Shown: in pieces, positions 50,625 to 59,169 of the stretch
How positions within the stretch are numbered: the first letter of the stretch is position 1
Layout: every line of letters begins with the position of its first letter
Assembly (NCBI RefSeq): GCF_030848565.1
Contig: NZ_JAVDDV010000003.1
Coordinates: 186,001 to 250,000, forward strand
DNA from: Natronolimnohabitans sp. A-GB9
GTDB taxonomy: Archaea; Halobacteriota; Halobacteria; Halobacteriales; Natrialbaceae
Direction of reading: 5' to 3'
DNA length: 64,000 bases
Position numbers and translations under genes: made by a program
Notes under the pieces: generated by a model
Told to the model about the DNA's origin: nothing
Database searches by the model: none
What the model saw: only the letters and a program-made list of their open reading frames with translations

Positions 50625-52544
50625 ATGCGCACCTACTACACGACTGTTCTGGTAGCGATCACGATCGTCGCCGTCCTCTGTGGTGTCGGTCTGTTTGCCG
50701 TCGACACTGGCTCGACGGCACCCGAACCGGTGTCGTTCAACGAGACGGTTTCGATGGGCGTCGACTTCGACGACGACCTCGAGGATGCCGACGCCGTCGA
50801 CCTGCCGAAAACGCAGGTGTTTTACTCCCAGTACGAGTTCGTCGTCGGCTACCACGGCGTCGAACGGTTCGTCCACGCACGGGAGCAAGCCGGCCACCAA
50901 CAGCGGTTCGGCTACCCACTTGCAGTGTACGTAACCGACTTCAGCGACACGGACGTCGAGCTGACCGAAGAGGGGTATCCGACCGCGAACGAACCGACCG
51001 GCTGGACCGATGCCGAGTCGGCCGCGTTCGTCGTCGACAGTGACGCTCGAAATCCTGCCGGTGAGACGGTCGTACCGTTCGCAGATCGCGACGATGCTGA
51101 GGCGTTTACTGCCGAGTACGGCGGCACCGTCCTCACCTGGGATGAACTCGTGGAGCGTGAGTTCTCCTTCGACGACGCGGCGGCTGTCAAAGACCGCGTC
51201 GACGACCGACTCCGAGACGGGGACGCGCTCGTCGACGACCGACGGACGATGCTCGATCGTCCCGAAGAGACCGTCGTCGACGACGGCGAGACGGTTCAGG
51301 AAGCGATAGACGATGCACCGTCGAATACGACCGTCGTCGTCCCGGAGGGGACCTACGAAGAGACAGTCGAGATCGACCGACCGATCACCCTCTCCGGCGA
51401 GGGAGCCGTCACGCTCGATGGCGGTGGTGACGGCACGGTCGTCGAGATCGGCGCCGACGAGGCAGCCGTTCGAAACGTCGATATCACCGGCGTTGGAAAC
51501 ACGACCCGTCCCGAAGAGCAAGAGACCGTCAGCGACACGGATAGTGGTGATACCGTCCTCGAGATGGCCTACGCAGGCGGTGACGCCGGAGTCAGGATCG
51601 ACGGTGCCGAACGGGCACTGGTCGAAAACGTGACGATCGAGACGCCGGCAAACGGTGTTATGCTCCGTGATAGCCCCGAGTCGGTGGTCCGGAACGTCTC
51701 AGTCGACGGTGGCGACGACTGGGGCGATGCGTACATGGGCGTCATGTCGATGCGATCCGGCGACGGCGTCATCGAGGACTCGACGTTCCGGGACGGCCGT
51801 GATGGGATCTACACCCATCGCTCGGACGGACTCGTCTTCCGAAACAACACTCTCGAGCGAAACCGAATCGGCGTCCACCTGATGTATACTGCCCAGACCG
51901 TCATCGCCGACAACGAAGTGCTGAACGCGGAGGCGACGGGAGTTCACGTGATGACGAATCCCCACGGGAACGCGGTCGTGGGCAACGAGATTCGAAACAG
52001 TCCGGACGGACTACGAACCGAGGGCTGGAACTCCTACGTCGCCGATAACGTCGTCGTCGACAACGGGCTCGGGATGACGACTGAAGCTGGCAACTCGATC
52101 TACGAGGGCAACGTCGTGGCCGGCAACGACGTCGGGATCCAGGCGAGTCACATTCTCCCGACCAACCGCGTCATCGGCAACGATTTCGTCGACAACGACC
52201 GCCATGCAACCGCGCGGGCGGGCACGCTCCGGATCTGGACGCGAAACGATGCGGGGAACTACTGGCACGGCGCGATCGGCGACGCCGACGGCGACGTCCT
52301 CGAGCGTCCGTACTCGCCGACCGAGGACGTCGACGGTTCCCTCCATCGCACCGACGGTGCCTCCTCACTCGCTCGTTCGCCACTCCACGGCGCATTGACC
52401 GATCTCGCGGGCACTGTCTCCGGGATGCGCGATGCGAGCATCGTCGATACGGCGCCCCGCTGTGAGCCGGCGAACCCGGAGCAGTTCGACGCGATCGAGT
52501 GGAACCCACCTGAACGCGACTGTGGGCCGATCGCGCCGGCGTAG
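50625..52544 (+). CDS. NosD-like beta-helix protein with N-terminal NosL-like domain
   Basis: 639 aa, N-terminal membrane/signal helix (VLVAITIVAVLCGVGLFAV). Residues 50-200 resemble NosL (FYSQYEFVVGYHG, AFVVDSDARNPAGETVVPFADRDDAEAF) but without the CxxCxM cysteines. From about 215 a parallel beta-helix of NosD/CASH type: NTTVVVPEGTYEETVEID, DGIYTHRSDGLVFRNNTLERNRIGVHLMYT, VVGNEIRNSPDGL, YEGNVVAGNDVG. NosD acts in periplasmic NosZ copper-centre assembly. The fusion puts carrier-like and beta-helix parts in one protein. Ends CEPANPE...RDCGPIAPA. Confidence 0.85.
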   Translation: MRTYYTTVLVAITIVAVLCGVGLFAVDTGSTAPEPVSFNETVSMGVDFDDDLEDADAVDLPKTQVFYSQYEFVVGYHGVERFVHAREQAGHQQRFGYPLAVYVTDFSDTDVELTEEGYPTANEPTGWTDAESAAFVVDSDARNPAGETVVPFADRDDAEAFTAEYGGTVLTWDELVEREFSFDDAAAVKDRVDDRLRDGDALVDDRRTMLDRPEETVVDDGETVQEAIDDAPSNTTVVVPEGTYEETVEIDRPITLSGEGAVTLDGGGDGTVVEIGADEAAVRNVDITGVGNTTRPEEQETVSDTDSGDTVLEMAYAGGDAGVRIDGAERALVENVTIETPANGVMLRDSPESVVRNVSVDGGDDWGDAYMGVMSMRSGDGVIEDSTFRDGRDGIYTHRSDGLVFRNNTLERNRIGVHLMYTAQTVIADNEVLNAEATGVHVMTNPHGNAVVGNEIRNSPDGLRTEGWNSYVADNVVVDNGLGMTTEAGNSIYEGNVVAGNDVGIQASHILPTNRVIGNDFVDNDRHATARAGTLRIWTRNDAGNYWHGAIGDADGDVLERPYSPTEDVDGSLHRTDGASSLARSPLHGALTDLAGTVSGMRDASIVDTAPRCEPANPEQFDAIEWNPPERDCGPIAPA

Positions 52545-52560
52545 CGTTCGCACGACGTCG

Positions 52561-52992
52561 CTACGACTCCGGCGCTGTCGTGCCCTCGACGGAGAGTTCT
52601 CGCTCGACGGCGCTGTGTACGTCCGGTCCCTCGAGGCCGACGGTGACCGTGTCGGTGACGACGCCAGTTCGTACGTCGGTGAGTGTTATCTCTACGGTAA
52701 CCGGATCCGCGAGTGAAAACGGCGGCGCCGGATCGAACGTGAACGCGCCGGCCTCGAGCGTCGCCACTGTCGCGTCTTCGAGTTGGGTATCGATCGTCAG
52801 CGTCGCCTCCGATTCGGCGACCGGCTCCCACAGTACGTCCCCCTCGAGGACGAGATACGACTCGTCATCGGACGTCTCGACCTCGACGTGGTGACCGACG
52901 CCCGCTCGCGAGACGGCGTCGGCCCCAACCACCAGCGCAGTTGACGATCCGGCCGCGAGCGTCCCGAACAGGCGGCGGCGTGTCAGATCCAT
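52561..52992 (-). CDS. Exported SipW/TasA-type beta protein, small
   Basis: 143 aa from ATG 52992. Signal MDLTRRRLFGTLAAGSSTALVVG is twin-arginine-like; the mature part (HVEVETSDDESYLVLEGDVLW... FTFDPAPPFSLADPVTVEITLTDV) resembles the short beta-sandwich found at the start of the two SipW-type NosL proteins. It has no cysteines. Divergent from the gene at 53228 across 235 nt; may form or cap a surface polymer with those proteins. Confidence 0.6.
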   Translation of the reverse strand: MDLTRRRLFGTLAAGSSTALVVGADAVSRAGVGHHVEVETSDDESYLVLEGDVLWEPVAESEATLTIDTQLEDATVATLEAGAFTFDPAPPFSLADPVTVEITLTDVRTGVVTDTVTVGLEGPDVHSAVERELSVEGTTAPES

Positions 52993-53070
52993 CGTTTTCG
53001 AGTGACCGTTCGCGGTAGCTATGCCGATTCTGGTTCGACGGTCGAACGGTCGTTCGAGATCTATCCGCAA

Positions 53071-53151
53071 TTTCTACAAGTAAACCAGTCCATTCTACGA
53101 ATGCACCACAATTTGTTAATGAAAACAGTTCAACCAAGAGACTATAGCATG
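53071..53151 (+). promoter_or_regulatory. Promoter and upstream frame of the first SipW-type NosL gene
   Basis: TTCTACAAGTA at 53071 and TTGTTAATGAAAACAGTTCA at 53113-53132; similar blocks, TTCTACAAGTA and TTGTTAATTAATACAGTTCA, occur at 54952 and 55024-55043 before the second such gene. The TTAAT box is about 31 nt before ATG 53149, which opens a 25-codon frame ending one base before the real start. Confidence 0.45.
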
Positions 53152-53227
53152 CCGATACGAGGTGCCCAGCCGACGACCACGTACCGACGGCCAGAGAACT
53201 GCGGGTGCGCGGACGGAAGAAGGTAGC

Positions 53228-54790
53228 ATGGACCGACGGAAGTTCCTGCTGGGTTCGACGGCTGCCGGCGCCGGACTGCTGTTCGGATCGGGCGCGTTTA
53301 GCGCGGCTGGTGTCGGCCACGACGTCTCGATCGAGACGGGAAACGGGTACCTACACGTCGAGCCGAACCCCGACTACGAGGGGAACGCGGTCTCGTACGT
53401 CGACGACTCGGACGATCCGCTCGAGCTCACTATCGACGACCTCGCCGAACACGGCTGGGTCCGGTTCGACGACTTGCTTTTGCTCACGAACACGGGGACA
53501 CAGCCCGTCAGCGTCTACGTCGAGGACCAGGACTGGCTCGGCGACGACACGGACGCCGTCCTCGATTACCGTCTCGAGGACCGTTCGATCGTCGGTGAAG
53601 AAAACGCCGTCGAACTCGACGGGGTGGGAGGGGAGGGAAACAGCGTGACGATCACGATCCGGGCTGATGCGACCGACCACGACGACCTCGAGCACGCGCT
53701 TCCGGAACCCGAAGACGGCGAAGATCACACAGTGATGTTCGTCGCCGAGATCGTCTCCAACGTCGCTGACGGCGAGTCGATCGGTCTCGACCTCGAGGCG
53801 ACCGAGACGATCACTCCCCGCGAGATCGCCGAGGTCACAGCAACGGTCTACAATCGTGACAACACCCCTCGCTCGGGTATCGTGGCTCTCGACCTCGAAG
53901 AGCACGTTCATCCCGGGGAGGGACTGGATCTCGACCTCGAAGCCGACGTCGGCAACGTTCCGGAGATAGACTTGACGGGTGAAGACGGTGACGTGGCGTA
54001 TAGCTATCTCGATCGTGGCGACTATCCACAGGGTCTTCGCTCCTCGGAGGTGACCGTCGACGCGGTCGAACGTGAAACTGTCTCGTTCGAGATTCCTGTT
54101 GCATACCGAAACCTCGAGATCGGAGACCTGCAGTTAGACGAGAACCGTCTCGAGATCACGGCGGAGTTCGGTGAGGAGACCGTCACTGAGGAAGAGACCG
54201 TCATTATCGAGGACTCGACGACGGAGTGGTTCCAGCCGGACAATGGAAAGCAATGTCCTGTCTGCAACATGGCGACGGAGATGTACAACGGGTGGCACGC
54301 GATGGTTACCCACGGCGACGGAAGCCGAATCGAGTTCTGTTCGATCGGCTGTGCCGTCGCCTACTGGGTGTATCCGGTCCACTTCGCCGAGGAGGTCTCC
54401 GACCGTTCGACGACGTACTACGGAATCCACCCGGGTACGGACTCCGAGGACCTCGTGACGATGTGGGCGCCCGACTTCACCGACATGGACCCAAGTGACG
54501 GACTGAGCTGGGGTGACGACCCTCATCCCGGCTACAAGCGGTTCATCGATATGCGTGAGGGGTATTTCGTCCTCGACGACGAGACTGCGACGAAGTACTG
54601 GACGCCGATGGGTGGCGGCAGTCCAGTCTGTTTCGCCGCGTACGACGACGCGCTCGCGTACGTCGATGGCAGTCTCGAGACCTTGCCCGACGACGTCGAC
54701 GTGAGCAACGTCACCGAGGACGACATCGTCACCCTCGACGATTTCGACCACGACATCGCAACGACGTATCGAGGTCGGTTCGTTCCCTGA
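53228..54790 (+). CDS. SipW-type secreted protein with C-terminal NosL domain
   Basis: 520 aa. Signal MDRRKFLLGSTAAGAGLLFG / SGAFSAAGVGHD is the RRxFL...GAFS pattern of SipW/TasA-like archaeal proteins. A beta domain (about 30-190), a linker/Ig-like module starting TITPREIAEVTATV (about 200-330), then NosL: C343, C346, M348 (CPVCNM), C371 and C375 (FCSIGC), TPMGGGSPVC (M461, C468), and tail TTYRGRFVP. The metal ligands C, M and H (WHAMVTH) are intact. Probably a surface-anchored or polymer-forming NosL carrier. Heads its own unit; the next paralogue starts 350 nt later. Confidence 0.8.
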   Translation: MDRRKFLLGSTAAGAGLLFGSGAFSAAGVGHDVSIETGNGYLHVEPNPDYEGNAVSYVDDSDDPLELTIDDLAEHGWVRFDDLLLLTNTGTQPVSVYVEDQDWLGDDTDAVLDYRLEDRSIVGEENAVELDGVGGEGNSVTITIRADATDHDDLEHALPEPEDGEDHTVMFVAEIVSNVADGESIGLDLEATETITPREIAEVTATVYNRDNTPRSGIVALDLEEHVHPGEGLDLDLEADVGNVPEIDLTGEDGDVAYSYLDRGDYPQGLRSSEVTVDAVERETVSFEIPVAYRNLEIGDLQLDENRLEITAEFGEETVTEEETVIIEDSTTEWFQPDNGKQCPVCNMATEMYNGWHAMVTHGDGSRIEFCSIGCAVAYWVYPVHFAEEVSDRSTTYYGIHPGTDSEDLVTMWAPDFTDMDPSDGLSWGDDPHPGYKRFIDMREGYFVLDDETATKYWTPMGGGSPVCFAAYDDALAYVDGSLETLPDDVDVSNVTEDDIVTLDDFDHDIATTYRGRFVP

Positions 54791-55140
54791 CCGTCAGTGC
54801 GCACCTGGTCGACCGCAGGGAGCGCGGGTCGAGACACCCACCGGAGCGCCCCGCGAACTGGCGAGGGGGGACCGACGTGACCCGCGAGCCCGGCGATCGG
54901 TGTGGGAACAGGTTCAGTTGGCAGTATAGATCCCATCGAGCGGTTCGATGGTTCTACAAGTAGTTGTACTACCAAAAAATAATATATTAACACAAAATAT
55001 ACTTTCTAGAACCATACCAGAAGTTGTTAATTAATACAGTTCAGAAATACAACTGGACATGATGGTCCAAACACACCCACGGGAACGGTGGGATCGGGAC
55101 GTACCGACACGCGACTGCGGGACGAACAGGGTGACTCCGC
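54791..55140 (+). promoter_or_regulatory. Intergenic leader of the second SipW-type NosL gene
   Basis: 350 nt. The first 110 nt are GC-rich without a gene; then comes an AT-rich promoter with TTGTTAATTAATACAGTTCA (55024-55043) about 30 nt before ATG 55059/55062. That opens a 30-codon frame (MVQTHPRERWDRDV...) ending at 55154, overlapping the 55141 start. Confidence 0.45.
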
Positions 55141-56958
55141 ATGGAACGGCGTAACTTTTTGCTCGGGTCGACGGCTGCCGGCGCGGGAATCCTGTTCGGA
55201 ACGGGGGCGTTCAGCGCGGCTGGTGTCAGCCACGGCGTCTCGATCGAGACGGGAGACGGATACCTTCACGTCGATCCCAATCCCGACTACGAGGGGAACG
55301 CGGGCACGTACGTCGACGACTCGGATGGTCCGCTCGAGCTCACCATCGACGACCTCGGTGAACACGGCTGGGTCCGGTTCGACGATTTGCTCCGTGTGAC
55401 GAACACAGGAACACAGCCGGTCAGCGTCTACGTCGAACCCCAAGACTGGCTGGGTGACGATGCCGACGCCGTCCTCGATTATCGGTACGACGGCGACTCG
55501 ATCGTCGGCGAAGACAATGATGTCGAGATCGAAGACGTTCGCGGTGACAACAGCCTGGCAGTCACGGTCCGTGCCGACGCGACTGGTCACGACGACCTCG
55601 AGGACGTCCTCCCGGACACGGACGCGGACGCAGGGTCACACACCGTCACGTTCGTCGCCGAGGCAGAAGAGCCAAGCGGCGGTGGTCTCCGACTCGAGAC
55701 GACGATCCCAGGGCAGGTCGAACTGGACGAGGAGGCGACTCTCGAGGTCGAACTCGAAAACCTGGGCAACGAAGCGGACGAGTCGGCGGTCACCGTCACC
55801 ATCGACGACGAGACGGAGTACGACGAAGACGTAACTGTCGATGCCGATGCCACGTGGACGGGGTCGTTCGAGTTCGACACAGGCGAGGAGGGGACGGTCG
55901 ACTGGAAGGTCGAAACCGACGCGGACGACGCAAGCGGCACGCTCGAGATCAAAGGGGAGATCGAAGAGTTGGTCGACGTCGAGGTCACCGACACGATCAC
56001 CCCACGCGAGGTCGCGGAGGTCACGGCGACGGTCACAAACGACGCCGACGAACAGCGTTCGGGGACCGTCACCCTCGACGTCGACCAGCGACTCCACCCC
56101 GGCGACGGGCTGGACGTCGACCTCGAGGCCGACGTCGATTCGTACCCGGAACAGAGCTACGCGGCGGGCGATCCGGACTACCACTACATCGATCGCGGCG
56201 AGTACCCACAGGACCTCCTCGAACAGGACGTCACCGTCGACGCCGGCGACAGCGAGACGGTGACCTTCGACGTGCCGGCAGCCTACAAGAACCTCGAGTT
56301 GGGCGATCTCAAACTCAAAGAGAACGACCTCGAGGTGACGGTCGATCTCGACGGTGAAACGGATCGCGACGATGACACCCTGACGATCGAGGACGCGACG
56401 GTCGAGTTCTTCCAGCCCGACGACGACAAGTGGTGTCCGGTCTGTAACATGGCGACCGAACAGTACGAGGCCTGGCACGCGATTATCTCCCACGAGGACG
56501 GGAGCCGCCCCGAGTTCTGTTCGACGGGTTGTGCCGTCCAGTACTGGGTCAAACCCGGCTGGTTCTTCGAGAACATGCGAGACGACACGTACCGTGGCAT
56601 GACCCCGGCCACCGAAGAAGACTTGGTGACGATGTGGGCGCCCGACTTCACCGACGTCTCGGGTGAGGACTTGGACGAACATCCGGGCTACGAGGCGTTC
56701 ATCGACCTGCGGGATGGCTACATCGTCCTCGACGGCGACACCGTCTCGAAGTTTTCGACGCCGATGGGTGGCGGCAGCCCGGTCTGTTTCGCGGACTACG
56801 ACGACGCGGTCGACTACGTCAACGGCGACCTCGAGAACCTGCCCGAGGACGTCGACATGAGCAACGTCACCGAGGACGACATCGTCACGCTCGAGGAGTT
56901 AGACGAGGACAACACTGCAGTCTACGACGGCTCCGGTCGGATCACGTGGCGGGGGTGA
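55141..56958 (+). CDS. SipW-type secreted protein with extra module and NosL domain
   Basis: 605 aa, closest paralogue of the gene at 53228. Signal MERRNFLLGSTAAGAGILFGT then GAFSAAGVSHG; beta domain 30-185; an extra Ig-like/CARDB-type module at about 185-280 (TTIPGQVELDEEATLEVEL) not present in the first paralogue; a second such module from about 283 (TITPREVAEVTATV); NosL with C432, C435, M437, C460, C464 and TPMGGGSPVC; ending YDGSGRITWRG. First gene of a probable six-gene operon to 63.4 kb (gaps 55-85 nt). Confidence 0.82.
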   Translation: MERRNFLLGSTAAGAGILFGTGAFSAAGVSHGVSIETGDGYLHVDPNPDYEGNAGTYVDDSDGPLELTIDDLGEHGWVRFDDLLRVTNTGTQPVSVYVEPQDWLGDDADAVLDYRYDGDSIVGEDNDVEIEDVRGDNSLAVTVRADATGHDDLEDVLPDTDADAGSHTVTFVAEAEEPSGGGLRLETTIPGQVELDEEATLEVELENLGNEADESAVTVTIDDETEYDEDVTVDADATWTGSFEFDTGEEGTVDWKVETDADDASGTLEIKGEIEELVDVEVTDTITPREVAEVTATVTNDADEQRSGTVTLDVDQRLHPGDGLDVDLEADVDSYPEQSYAAGDPDYHYIDRGEYPQDLLEQDVTVDAGDSETVTFDVPAAYKNLELGDLKLKENDLEVTVDLDGETDRDDDTLTIEDATVEFFQPDDDKWCPVCNMATEQYEAWHAIISHEDGSRPEFCSTGCAVQYWVKPGWFFENMRDDTYRGMTPATEEDLVTMWAPDFTDVSGEDLDEHPGYEAFIDLRDGYIVLDGDTVSKFSTPMGGGSPVCFADYDDAVDYVNGDLENLPEDVDMSNVTEDDIVTLEELDEDNTAVYDGSGRITWRG

Positions 56959-57042
56959 CCTCGCGCAGACGTGGCTGCCCGACTCGACGGCCCGGTGTCG
57001 TCGATCGGGCGAGTACCTGGAAAATAACGTATTTGATGTGAT

Positions 57043-58116
57043 ATGAACCGACGAACGTTCATTCGCGACAGCAGTATCGTCTTCACGCTCGCGATTACGG
57101 CCGGCTGCCTCGAGAATGACTCGACGACGGCACTCGAAGAGGACGCAGTGGCGGTCGCCGTCGAGACACCCGATACGATCACCCCACGCGAGGTCGCGGA
57201 GGTCACGGCGACGATCACCAACGATGCCGACGAGCAGTTCTCCGGGACCGTCGGACTCGAGGTCGAGCGGGTCGATCCGGACGTCGATCCCGACGCGTTT
57301 CCCGATCGGGACTTCGAGGCGGGCGATCCGGATCGCTTCGGACTCGTCCTCGAGTATCCCGACGACCCGTTCCAGCGAGACGTCACCGTCGATGCCGGCG
57401 ACAGCGAGGACGTCGTCTTCGAGGTCCCGGCCGCGTACAAGAACCTCGAGTTGGGCGGCCTGACGCTCGAAGAGAACACGCTCGAGGTCGCGGTCGACGC
57501 TGGTGGCGAGACCCGCTCGGACGAGGCCGAGTTCACCGTCGAGGATGCGGCGGTCGAATGGTTCCAGCCCGACGGCGACAAGTGGTGTCCGGTCTGTAAC
57601 ATGGCGACCGAACAGTACGAGGCCTGGCACGCGATGGTGACGCATGCCGATGGCAGTCGTCCCGAGTTCTGCTCGACGGGCTGTGCCGTCCAGTACTGGG
57701 TCAACCCGGGCTGGTACATCGACTACAACGAGGACGACAGCACGTACCGCGGGATGCACCCCGGAACCGACCCGGACGATCTGGTGACGATGTGGGCACC
57801 GGACTTCACCGACGTTTCGGGGGCGCAACTGGACCAGCATCCGGGATACGAGGCGTTTATCGACATGCGCGACGGCTATTTCGTCCTCGACGACGACACC
57901 GTCTCGAAGTTTTCGACGCCGATGGGTGGTGGCAGCCCCGTCTGTTTTGCCGACTACGACGACGCCCTCGCCTACGTCGACGGCGACCTCGAGAACCTGC
58001 CCGACGACGTCGATATGGACAACGTCAGCGAGGACGATATCGTCGAACTCGAGGGACTCACCCAAGCGAACGTCGCGGTCTACGATGGAATGGGGAGGTT
58101 TTCGTGGCGCGACTGA
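57043..58116 (+). CDS. NosL-domain lipoprotein with Ig-like module
   Basis: 357 aa. Lipobox TAGC at about C23 (AITAGCLEN). One Ig-like module beginning TITPREVAEVTATITNDADEQ (nearly identical at DNA level to the second module at 55990), then NosL: C182, C185, M187, C210, C214 (CPVCNMATEQYEAWHAM, FCSTGC) and TPMGGGSPVC, tail YDGMGRFSWRD. It lacks the SipW-type beta domain, so it looks like the C-terminal part of the preceding protein with a lipoprotein signal. Confidence 0.85.
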   Translation: MNRRTFIRDSSIVFTLAITAGCLENDSTTALEEDAVAVAVETPDTITPREVAEVTATITNDADEQFSGTVGLEVERVDPDVDPDAFPDRDFEAGDPDRFGLVLEYPDDPFQRDVTVDAGDSEDVVFEVPAAYKNLELGGLTLEENTLEVAVDAGGETRSDEAEFTVEDAAVEWFQPDGDKWCPVCNMATEQYEAWHAMVTHADGSRPEFCSTGCAVQYWVNPGWYIDYNEDDSTYRGMHPGTDPDDLVTMWAPDFTDVSGAQLDQHPGYEAFIDMRDGYFVLDDDTVSKFSTPMGGGSPVCFADYDDALAYVDGDLENLPDDVDMDNVSEDDIVELEGLTQANVAVYDGMGRFSWRD

Positions 58117-58171
58117 CGGCAGTAGACGACGGTGTAGACGGCAAACTGACGATCGATAGAGTACGAAAGAC

Positions 58172-59107
58172 ATGAACAGGCGAGCGTTCATCACGAGCAG
58201 TGGGATCGCACTCGCGGTCGCCGTTTCCGGCTGTCTCGGGGATATCGAGGGGAGCATCGCGGTCGACGAACAGCCGGACGGAGTGACCGTTCGGGACGAG
58301 ATCGACTTTACCGTCACCGTAGCAAACGACGACGAAAGCGATCACGAGGTAGACGTTACGGCCGACGTAAGCGGAGAGCAGCGAACTGAGTCGGTCGCCG
58401 TCCCCGCCGAAGACAGCGAAACGGTCACCGTCACCGTTCCGACCGGCTATGAGGAGGTCGAGACCGGCGGGATCAGCTTCGGCGAAAACGAGTGGACCGT
58501 CGAGGCCGACTCGATTCAGGGGGCGGAGAGCGGAACGCTCTCGGTGGCCGACGCAGTGGTTGAGTGGTATCAGCCGGACAGCGAGAAGGTCTGTCCCGTC
58601 TGTAACATGTTGACCGAGGAGTACGAACCCTGGGCCGCCCAGGGGACTCACTCGGATGGCAGTCGAATCGAGTTCTGTTCGATCGGCTGTGCCGTCGAGT
58701 ACTGGATCACGCCCCGCTACGCGTCGAACGAGTACGATGGGAAACACGAGGAGACAGTCGAGGACGAACTGGTGACGATCTGGGCTCCCGACTTCACCGA
58801 CGTCGACCTCGATCCGGGCGACGGGAGTTCGGCGGCTCATCCAGGCTGGGAGAAGTACATCGACATGCGCGACGGCTACTTCGTCCTCGACAGCCAGACG
58901 TTCCAGAAGTTTACGACACCGATGCCGGGCGGAAGCCCGACCTGCTTTGCCGATTACGACGACGCCCTCGCCTACGTCGACGGCGACCTCGAGAACCTGC
59001 CCGACGACGTCGATATGGACAACGTCAGCGAGGACGACATCGTCGAACTCGAGGGGCTTGCAGCGGCCGATGCGGGCTCACTGTACCGATCGAGGTACCA
59101 GCCATGA
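58172..59107 (+). CDS. NosL-domain lipoprotein, shortest of the tandem set
   Basis: 311 aa. Lipobox VSGC (C20; AVAVSGCLGD). A single short beta module (DEIDFTVTVANDDESDHEV, about 25-115), NosL: C141, C144, M146 (CPVCNMLTEEYEP), C169, C173 (FCSIGC), TPMPGGSPTC, tail LYRSRYQP. About 100 bp at 58957-59055 are almost identical to 57957-58055 in the preceding gene, showing recent duplication or gene conversion. Followed 62 nt later by the signal peptidase. Confidence 0.85.
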   Translation: MNRRAFITSSGIALAVAVSGCLGDIEGSIAVDEQPDGVTVRDEIDFTVTVANDDESDHEVDVTADVSGEQRTESVAVPAEDSETVTVTVPTGYEEVETGGISFGENEWTVEADSIQGAESGTLSVADAVVEWYQPDSEKVCPVCNMLTEEYEPWAAQGTHSDGSRIEFCSIGCAVEYWITPRYASNEYDGKHEETVEDELVTIWAPDFTDVDLDPGDGSSAAHPGWEKYIDMRDGYFVLDSQTFQKFTTPMPGGSPTCFADYDDALAYVDGDLENLPDDVDMDNVSEDDIVELEGLAAADAGSLYRSRYQP

Positions 59108-59169
59108 GCGTCGACGCCGTGACGATCGTTTCGACGTTCGTGTATTCACGATAATATACATAGGAGACT

